Below, in pieces: positions 55,063 through 61,593 of a stretch of 64,000 bases of DNA; positions within the stretch are counted from its first letter, which is position 1, and each line of letters opens with the position of its first letter. The translations under genes and the position numbers were made by a program. Under the pieces are notes generated by a model, which was not told where the DNA came from, ran no database searches, and worked only from the letters and a program-made list of their open reading frames with translations. The stretch lies in assembly GCA_902537235.1 (NCBI GenBank), contig CACBAO010000001.1, positions 171,270 to 235,269 of the forward strand. Reading direction: 5' to 3'. The stretch is from an uncultured Alphaproteobacteria bacterium (GTDB taxonomy: Bacteria > Pseudomonadota > Alphaproteobacteria > Rhodobacterales > Rhodobacteraceae).

Positions 55063-55434
55063 TTATTTGTTACGAGCACATTTATATTCTTTAGGACAAG
55101 CATCCCCATTCTCAATGACGATAGTTACTGTAGGTACATCCATTCTAGATCCTGCTTTCACATAAGTACACATTCTCTGAGTTGGATCATCGTCATTCCA
55201 TTTCCAACTTTTATACCTGCACGTAACTGGAGCGTTTTTAGACAGTTCGGCTCTTCGACGACATTTGATTTTTTCTCTTCCCATTATTGTTTGAGGCCAT
55301 TTAAGCCTCATTGTATCCCAAAGAGTGCAATGACCCTCTTTCTTATTTTCGTAAATTCTTCCCTCTGACAGTCCAATGGAGGGAAGAAACAAAAATATAA
55401 TTAGTAACAGTAATTTTTTCATCATTAAGTACAT
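55063..55434 (-). CDS. Small cysteine-rich secreted protein, unknown
   Basis: A 123-aa exported protein. A signal peptide (MMKKLLLLIIFLFLPSIGLSEG) is followed by about 100 residues with six cysteines (CTLW, KCRRR, VTCRY, RMCTY, DACPKEYKC), an even number that suggests disulfides in the periplasm. Basic residues are frequent. No family is recognised. ATGs at 55434, 55425 and 55422 are all possible; the later two start directly at the signal peptide. Confidence 0.65.
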   Translation of the reverse strand: MYLMMKKLLLLIIFLFLPSIGLSEGRIYENKKEGHCTLWDTMRLKWPQTIMGREKIKCRRRAELSKNAPVTCRYKSWKWNDDDPTQRMCTYVKAGSRMDVPTVTIVIENGDACPKEYKCARNK

Positions 55435-55499
55435 AATTTTTCAATCATATTAGTAAGAGTCGACAAAAATCTATATTAATTTAGAATAATTTAGAAATT

Positions 55500-55528
55500 T
55501 TGATATTTTAGACTAATTGTTGTATCAT
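55500..55528 (+). promoter_or_regulatory. Predicted promoter of the RRF-like gene
   Basis: -35 TTGATA (55500-55505) and -10 TATCAT (55523-55528) are spaced by exactly 17 bp. They lie about 60 bp upstream of a start codon that has a very strong ribosome binding site. The match is good but not unique in AT-rich DNA. Confidence 0.45.
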
Positions 55529-55587
55529 TCAAACTGGAATGTGAATTTTTAGTTTAAATGATCAAGTTCATATAAAGGAGGGGGAAA

Positions 55588-56247
55588 ATGGCTGAAGTAT
55601 TCGAAGACTCATATTCGGCTGAAGCACTGCAAAACATGGCAGAATTCATGTTTGATTTCGGCGACACCATAAAAGACATTGGTTCTGAGGACGCATTTAA
55701 AAATGCCTTATTTGGTATGAAAGTTATGGTTGAAAAAAAACCTAGGAGAATTGCAGATATTGCCAAGGTAATGGTTGGAACGAAACCTAGAACTTTAGAT
55801 GTTATGCCTTACAGCAGAGATCACGTAGAACTGGTCGCTAAAGAAATAAAAGCCAACAATTTCAAAAATGTAAAGTTTGACGTGCAGCAACAACTAGTAA
55901 CAGTAACCGTGCCAAAGCCAACGTTAGACGATCTGCAAGCAATGGAAGATCAAGTTGCTTCTCTTACAAGAAGCTCAATTAATAGCCTTGTAAAAATTAA
56001 AGGATTAACCACAGCGAGGTTAAAAAAGGCAGTGGAAAACGAGTTCATTGATGGAGTAACAGCTTCAGGATCTACTAAAAAAGTTGACGCAGTATTCGAT
56101 AAGTATGTATTGCAGATTAAGCTCCATTCTATAAAGAAAAGACAGAAAATTCTTGGTAATTATTATGAGCCAAAAGATGACGCAGAAGCTATGCTATTAC
56201 CCGAAATAAAGAAATTAAAACCACTCCCTAAAAGACCAGAAAAATGA
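55588..56247 (+). CDS. Divergent ribosome recycling factor (RRF)-like protein
   Basis: A 219-aa soluble protein. Read against RRF from memory, blocks line up over most of the length. PRTLDVMPYSRDHVELVAKEI (67-87) matches the RTLxIxPWDKSxxxxIEKAI strand-helix. VTVTVPKPTLDD (104-115) matches IRVPLPPLTEE at almost the same spacing (42 versus 41 residues from RTL). DKYVLQIKLHSIKKRQKIL (171-189) matches the C-terminal helix. The Arg-rich IRNIRRD segment with the essential Arg of RRF is missing (SLTRSSINSLVKIKG instead). A basic, proline-rich tail follows residue 190. The AGGAGGGGG ribosome binding site suggests high expression. Function is unknown; it may bind ribosomes. Confidence 0.6.
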   Translation: MAEVFEDSYSAEALQNMAEFMFDFGDTIKDIGSEDAFKNALFGMKVMVEKKPRRIADIAKVMVGTKPRTLDVMPYSRDHVELVAKEIKANNFKNVKFDVQQQLVTVTVPKPTLDDLQAMEDQVASLTRSSINSLVKIKGLTTARLKKAVENEFIDGVTASGSTKKVDAVFDKYVLQIKLHSIKKRQKILGNYYEPKDDAEAMLLPEIKKLKPLPKRPEK

Positions 56248-56276
56248 ATTAGATATAAATAATTCCTGGAACTGTA

Positions 56277-57923
56277 TTGAGAAAGAAGTATTTAACAGGT
56301 GGCGAGCTTTTAGCGGAGATACTTATAGATAATAAGGTTTCAACGCTTTTTTGTGTTCCAGGAGAAAGTTTTTTAGGTGCTTTGGATGGTTTTTATGGTC
56401 GAAAAGGTGAAATAAAAATTGTTAATGCTCGACATGAAGCCGGAGCCTGTAATATGGCTGAAAGTTTCGGTAAGATCACCGGCAGACCAGGGGTGGCATA
56501 TGTAACTAGAGGTCCTGGAGCTTGTCATGCTTCAGTTGGACTACATATCGCTTACCAAGATAGTACCCCGATGGTTCTTTTTGTCGGGGACATTGATAGG
56601 AACTCTCGGGACAGAGAGGCATTTCAGGAAGTAGATTTCAAGACGTTCTTTAGGCCTTTATCAAAATGGGTAGCTGAAATTAATAATCCTGATCGACTGC
56701 CTGAATACATTAATAGAGCTTTTAGCACGGCCACTTCAGGAAGACCTGGCCCAGTAGTGCTACTGACCCCAGAGGATATGTTGATTCAAAAAACACAGGC
56801 AAATAGTCGTCCATTTAGCAAAGTAATTCAAGGTCAGCTACCTGATAAAGTACTTAATGCCTTAAAAAGCTCATTAGAAGGTGCCAAAAAACCTCTTTTT
56901 ATAATTGGTGGGTCAGGTTGGACTAATAAATCATGTGCTAAATTTCAAAAGTTTATAAGCCGGAACAATATTCCAGTAGCGACTTCATTTCGTAGGCAAG
57001 ATTTATTTGACCATAAAAACGAAAACTTTGCGGGTAGCTTCGGTACATCAGTAGCCCCGGACCTGATTTCTAGCACTAAAAAAAGTGATCTCATAATTGT
57101 CTTAGGAGCTAGGCTAGGTGAAATGACAACAAAAGGATATAGCATTATAAGTCCAAAGGATAACTTGAAAAACATAGTTCATATTCATGTAGACCCAAAT
57201 GAGTTGAATAAGGTTTATAACGCTAATGTATGCATAAATGTTGGAGTAAATGAGTGCTGCGATAAGCTAGAAGACCTAAATCTGGGTAACTCCAGCAAAT
57301 GGAAAGGATGGAGAAATAAGCTTAATAAAAATTACTTAGAGGACTCCAAACCACAAAAAAGTAAAAATCTCAATAATTTAAGTAAAATTTTTGAGATAGT
57401 TGAAAAAAAATTTCCCGAAAATTCTATTATAACTCTCGACGCCGGAAATAACGCTGCATGGCCTCAAAGATTTTTAAGATTTGGAGGGAGCAGAAGACAA
57501 ATTGCGTCTACCTGTGGTTCTATGGGATACGCCATTCCGGCAGCAGTCTCGTCAGCACTGTCAAATCCAGAAAAAGCTGTCCTCTGTTGTGTAGGAGATG
57601 GAGGTTTTATGATGTCTAGCCAGGAAATCTCTACTGCAGTTCACTATGGTGCAAAAATAATTATTATGATCATAAATAACAGCAGTTATGCAACAATAAG
57701 AATGCATCAGGAGAGAGATTATCCAGGGCGAAAAATAGCCACGGATTTGAAGAACCCTGACTTTGTAAAGCTATGTAAAGCTATGGGTGCAAATGCATAT
57801 AGAGTAAAGGGAGTAGAAGATTTTTCACAAACTTTTGTCAAGGCGCTTGGGTCAAAAAAAGTGAATGTCATTGAAATACCAATCTCGATTAAACAATTAT
57901 CTCATAGGTATAATCTTAAGTAG
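56277..57923 (+). CDS. Thiamine pyrophosphate-dependent enzyme (acetolactate synthase-like)
   Basis: A 548-aa ThDP enzyme with the three-domain POX/ALS layout. The N-domain has the cofactor-activating Glu54 in ARHEAGACNMAE and YVTRGPGACHA. The central domain is near 195-340. The C-domain has the ThDP motif GDGGFMMSSQE...INNSSY (about 437-467). Sulfoacetaldehyde acetyltransferase, oxalyl-CoA decarboxylase and benzoylformate decarboxylase relatives share these motifs, so the substrate is open. The start is a TTG at 56277 with TGGA 6 bp upstream. It overlaps convergent rbsK by 8 bp. Confidence 0.82.
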   Translation: MRKKYLTGGELLAEILIDNKVSTLFCVPGESFLGALDGFYGRKGEIKIVNARHEAGACNMAESFGKITGRPGVAYVTRGPGACHASVGLHIAYQDSTPMVLFVGDIDRNSRDREAFQEVDFKTFFRPLSKWVAEINNPDRLPEYINRAFSTATSGRPGPVVLLTPEDMLIQKTQANSRPFSKVIQGQLPDKVLNALKSSLEGAKKPLFIIGGSGWTNKSCAKFQKFISRNNIPVATSFRRQDLFDHKNENFAGSFGTSVAPDLISSTKKSDLIIVLGARLGEMTTKGYSIISPKDNLKNIVHIHVDPNELNKVYNANVCINVGVNECCDKLEDLNLGNSSKWKGWRNKLNKNYLEDSKPQKSKNLNNLSKIFEIVEKKFPENSIITLDAGNNAAWPQRFLRFGGSRRQIASTCGSMGYAIPAAVSSALSNPEKAVLCCVGDGGFMMSSQEISTAVHYGAKIIIMIINNSSYATIRMHQERDYPGRKIATDLKNPDFVKLCKAMGANAYRVKGVEDFSQTFVKALGSKKVNVIEIPISIKQLSHRYNLK

Positions 57924-58848
57924 CCTTCAGAACTTTGTTTAGCTCAACTCTAGTCGGGCTTGACTGAGCTGTTCCCTTTTTTAAGACACTAAGGCCCGCT
58001 GCAGCACAAGAAAATTCTACTGATTGTCTCAAATCTTTTCCAAAAGACAATGCGGTTGCCAAAGCACCATTGAAACAATCACCTGCACCTGTTGTATCAA
58101 TCACTTTCCCAAACTTGTTTCCTCGGCAGAACAAAATTTTCTCTCCATCAAATAATGCTGCTCCCTTCTTTCCAAGTGTAATAATTACTTTTTCAACCCC
58201 CAGGTCTCTGATTTTATTTATAGCCTTTTCAATGTCTCTTCTGCCTTTTAAAGAGATATTTGTTATTTGCTCAGCTTCTGTTTCATTGGGAGTAATAATT
58301 TCACAAAATTGGTAAGCTTTCCTACTAATTTTTCCGAATGGGGCTGGGTTAAAAATTGTAATCATACCCAAATCTCTGGCTTCTTTTAAAACTGCAAATG
58401 TAGTATCAGATGACTGTTCAAATTGAGTTAAAAAGATGTCTCCTTTTTTCATTTTTGATTTCTGCGAATAAAAGTCATCTATACTCAGACGGGCTGATGC
58501 ACCAGGATCAACAATTACACTATTTTCACCAGTTTTATCATCGATAAATATTCCTGCCATACCGGTTGGCAAATTTTTGTCAATTTTTGTACTCGCAAAG
58601 AGTTTCTCTCTTCTCCAAATACTATTTGCATAGCTATTAAAATTATCATTCCCTAATCGAGTAATTAATGTGGTGGATGCTCCTAGTTTTCTTGCTGATA
58701 TTGCTTGATTTGAGGCTTTGCCGCCGGGGCCTATATTCGAACTTTTTGCAATAATGGTTTCTCCAGGTTTTACTTTCTTATTAACATAGAAAGATAAATC
58801 CACCGCAAAAATTCCAAAAACAAAAATATGTTTATTTTTTTGTTTCAT
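57916..58848 (-). CDS. rbsK: Ribokinase-type PfkB sugar kinase
   Basis: A 310-aa PfkB-family kinase that phosphorylates a pentose or nucleoside-like sugar. The first signature is GPGGKASNQA (41-50). The catalytic base Asp257 and anion hole are in DTTGAGDCFNGALA (251-264), and NPAPFGK, ITPNETEAE and ITLGKKGA precede it in ribokinase order. Ribose is the likeliest substrate, but related sugars cannot be excluded. It overlaps the CoA transferase gene by 17 bp, so it is the last gene of an ACAD-CoA transferase-kinase operon. Confidence 0.85.
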   Translation of the reverse strand: MKQKNKHIFVFGIFAVDLSFYVNKKVKPGETIIAKSSNIGPGGKASNQAISARKLGASTTLITRLGNDNFNSYANSIWRREKLFASTKIDKNLPTGMAGIFIDDKTGENSVIVDPGASARLSIDDFYSQKSKMKKGDIFLTQFEQSSDTTFAVLKEARDLGMITIFNPAPFGKISRKAYQFCEIITPNETEAEQITNISLKGRRDIEKAINKIRDLGVEKVIITLGKKGAALFDGEKILFCRGNKFGKVIDTTGAGDCFNGALATALSFGKDLRQSVEFSCAAAGLSVLKKGTAQSSPTRVELNKVLKAT

Positions 58849-59962
58849 TGAATTCTTTTCTCAATTGTTCATTATGTTGATTAAATTTAGGCGCTTTTTT
58901 TTCTGAATTCTCCCAAATAAGGGGTGGAGAGGGAATAGTTAAACTGTTATCTACTGAATTTCTTACACTTATTTTTTTCAACGCCAAATGCGTTTCTAGA
59001 TCCTTAACGGTATTTAATCTTCCATACGCAATTGACGCGTCTTCAAGCCTAATTTTAAGAGTTGCATCGGTAAGTGAAAATAAGATGGACTGAATTGTAT
59101 CATCTAGTAAACTCCTGTTTTTTACTCGGAGTGTATTGCTAGAAAACTTATTTTCTTTTGCCAGGGCAGGTGTTTTAAGAACCTCTACACAAAATCTTTT
59201 CCACTCCAATTCGTTCTGAATTGAAATGATAAAGCTAGTATTTTCCGAGCACAGGAAAGCACCATAAGGTGCGATAGAAGGATGCTTTAGACCAACCCGT
59301 TTGGGAGCAGCCCCTCCATATTTGCCATGAATATATGGAACAGTCATCCAGTCAGCAGCAACATCAAAAAGAGAAATCTTAACATCCTTAACTTTATTAA
59401 AACGTTCTCTTAATAATAAAGATTCTACAATGCCTGCATGTGCCGCCATTCCTGCGCCAATATCGCAAATTGAGACTCCTATCCTACCAAGTCCCTCCGG
59501 TGATCCAGATACATCTATAAGGCCACTTTCCGCTTGAATTAGTAAATCATAAGATTTTTTTTTCATCATTTCCGGAGCGTCTCCATAGCCAGATATATCG
59601 CAACAGATAAGTCTTGGGTTAATAGATTTTAAACTGGAGCTATCTATGCTCAATTTAGTTACAGTTGTCGGAGAGAAATTCTGAATAAAAATATCCGCTT
59701 TAGCAATCATATTTAAGAATATGTGTCTATCACTCTTTGTCTTTAGGTCCAGCGCGATGCTTTCTTTACCTTGATTCAGCCATATGAAATACGAGCTTTC
59801 TCCTACAGCGGCTGTGTCATAACCCCGAGCAAAATCTCCACCATCCTTTCTCTCAATCTTAATGACCCGGGCGCCTGATTGTTTAAGTCGATTAGAACAA
59901 AAAGGACCAGCCACAGCTTGTTCCATAGATACCACTAATATTCCATCAAGTGGTAAACTCAT
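58832..59962 (-). CDS. Class III (CaiB/BaiF) CoA transferase
   Basis: A 376-aa family III CoA transferase, moving CoA between carboxylic acids. The start VVSMEQAVAGPFCSNRLKQSGARVIKIER and DFARGYD are family hallmarks. The catalytic Asp is probably the one in KSYDLLIQAESGLIDVSG, with ISGYGDAPE before it. The substrate is unknown; partners next door are an acyl-CoA dehydrogenase and a kinase. It begins 1 bp after the ACAD stop and overlaps rbsK by 17 bp. Confidence 0.87.
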   Translation of the reverse strand: MSLPLDGILVVSMEQAVAGPFCSNRLKQSGARVIKIERKDGGDFARGYDTAAVGESSYFIWLNQGKESIALDLKTKSDRHIFLNMIAKADIFIQNFSPTTVTKLSIDSSSLKSINPRLICCDISGYGDAPEMMKKKSYDLLIQAESGLIDVSGSPEGLGRIGVSICDIGAGMAAHAGIVESLLLRERFNKVKDVKISLFDVAADWMTVPYIHGKYGGAAPKRVGLKHPSIAPYGAFLCSENTSFIISIQNELEWKRFCVEVLKTPALAKENKFSSNTLRVKNRSLLDDTIQSILFSLTDATLKIRLEDASIAYGRLNTVKDLETHLALKKISVRNSVDNSLTIPSPPLIWENSEKKAPKFNQHNEQLRKEFNETKK

Positions 59963-59963
59963 T

Positions 59964-61112
59964 TCAAAAGCTTCTTGGAAGATTTAAAACATGTTCAGCA
60001 ATATAGCTAAGTATTAAGTTCCTCGATACAGGAGCTGTTTGATAAAGACGCGTTTCTCTGAACTTTCTTTCAATGTCGTATTCTCTACTGAAGCCAAAGC
60101 CACCAAATGTCTCCATAGCAGTAGTGCCTGCTTTCCAACTAGCATCAGCCGCCAACATTTTTGCCATATTAGCCTCTGCACCACATTTTTTACCCTCGTC
60201 GAAAAGCGTCGCAGCTTTATCGACCATAAGCGATGCCGCTTCGATTTGTGAATAGCACTCCGCAATTGGAAATTGAATTCCCTGGTTCATGCCAATTTCT
60301 CTATTAAAAATTGTTCTAGTTTTGGCGTAGTTAACAGACTTTTCTATAAAATATTTACCATCTCCGATACACTCTGATGCTATAAGGATTCTCTCGGCAT
60401 TCATACCATCCATAATTGCTCGGAATCCCTTGTCTTCTTCACCTATAATGCTTTCATTCGGAATGAAAACATCATCAAAAAATAATTCGCAGGAGTGATG
60501 GTTAATCATAGAGTCAATTTTTACTATTTTAAGCCCACTTTCCTTAGCTTGTTCTATATCAATAAGGAAAACAGAAAATCCGTCAGTTTTTTTGGTTAGA
60601 GCTCCCTGTGGTTTAGTTCGTGCAAGAAGGATCATTAAGTCAGAGTGTTCCACTCGACTAATCCAGACTTTTTGCCCATTGATAATCCAACCATCATTAG
60701 TTTTTTTTGCCATGGTTTTGATACTAGTTGTGTCTGTTCCTGAGTTTGGCTCTGTCACGGCAAAGCTCTGAAGCCTTAGTTCACCAGAAGATATTTTTGG
60801 AAGATATTCTTTTTTTTGTTTATCCGACCCATGTCTTAGAAGAGTGCCCATAACGTACATCTGAGCATGACACGCACCAGCATGTGCACCTTGAAGACTA
60901 AGTTCTTCCAAAACAATACAGGCTTCTTTTAATCCCAGTCCAGCGCCACCATATTCTTGAGGAATAAGTATATTTAAGAACCCGCTTGCCGTCATTTCCT
61001 TAACAAAGTCTGTAGGGTATTCTTTTTTCTTATCTAAATCACGCCAATATTCTTCTCCATATTTCTGGCAAATTGTGGCTACAGACTCTCGGATTTGTTT
61101 TGTATCAATCAA
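59964..61112 (-). CDS. Acyl-CoA dehydrogenase
   Basis: A 382-aa FAD-dependent dehydrogenase introducing an alpha-beta double bond in an acyl-CoA. Helical N-domain to about 110; the flavin-binding AVTEPNSGTDTTSIKTMAKK and WIINGQKVWISRVEHSD lie in the middle beta-domain. The C-terminal helical domain has NREIGMNQGIQFPIAE, METFGGFGFSREYDIERKFRETRLYQTA. It heads the operon with the CoA transferase and kinase genes, pointing to a CoA-thioester degradation route. Chain length and branching are not evident. Confidence 0.92.
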   Translation of the reverse strand: MIDTKQIRESVATICQKYGEEYWRDLDKKKEYPTDFVKEMTASGFLNILIPQEYGGAGLGLKEACIVLEELSLQGAHAGACHAQMYVMGTLLRHGSDKQKKEYLPKISSGELRLQSFAVTEPNSGTDTTSIKTMAKKTNDGWIINGQKVWISRVEHSDLMILLARTKPQGALTKKTDGFSVFLIDIEQAKESGLKIVKIDSMINHHSCELFFDDVFIPNESIIGEEDKGFRAIMDGMNAERILIASECIGDGKYFIEKSVNYAKTRTIFNREIGMNQGIQFPIAECYSQIEAASLMVDKAATLFDEGKKCGAEANMAKMLAADASWKAGTTAMETFGGFGFSREYDIERKFRETRLYQTAPVSRNLILSYIAEHVLNLPRSF

Positions 61113-61142
61113 ATGTCACTCCCTTTTAAAATTTATACTCTA

Positions 61143-61445
61143 TTAATAACAGTTTCTTTTAAGTTCAGCTATTAGACTCTTCTTATACTCTTCCGAGTTT
61201 ATCTCCAAAAAACCCAAAGCAGGCAGACTTATTGCTCCCAAAAAATAGGTCGACAAAGCACCACGCGCGACGCTTTCACTGGGATCATTTTTTTGATCCA
61301 GTATTTTTTTTCTAATTTCTCTACATCCTGACGTATGGTAATTTTCATTAGTTGGGTCAAGTCTTATTATTTCACGGTTTAGATTTGACGAACACGAGCA
61401 TAAAAAAATAAGAAGAAAGGCATTTAAAAGGTTTTTTTTATACAT
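61143..61445 (-). CDS. Small putative lipoprotein
   Basis: A 100-aa protein from the ATG at 61445. The N-terminus (MYKKNLLNAFLLIFLCSC) is a lipoprotein signal with lipobox-like LCSC, so the lipidated residue is probably the second Cys, near residue 18. A short hydrophobic stretch (STYFLGAISLPALGF) follows later, and the last residues are basic with two more cysteines in all. The frame stays open upstream to 61499, but that extension is lysine-rich and would bury the signal. No family is recognised. Confidence 0.65.
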   Translation of the reverse strand: MYKKNLLNAFLLIFLCSCSSNLNREIIRLDPTNENYHTSGCREIRKKILDQKNDPSESVARGALSTYFLGAISLPALGFLEINSEEYKKSLIAELKRNCY

Positions 61446-61593
61446 GTTACTAAATTCTTTTTTGCTAAGCTTTTTGACTTTCGTTTTTGTAAGGCTCATT
61501 TTCTCAGATATAGAAATCCTCTTATAGGTATATTAAAGACTTACCCTCTTCATTTAGTTACCTTTATCTCTCCCCGTCATTACTTGTAATAAA

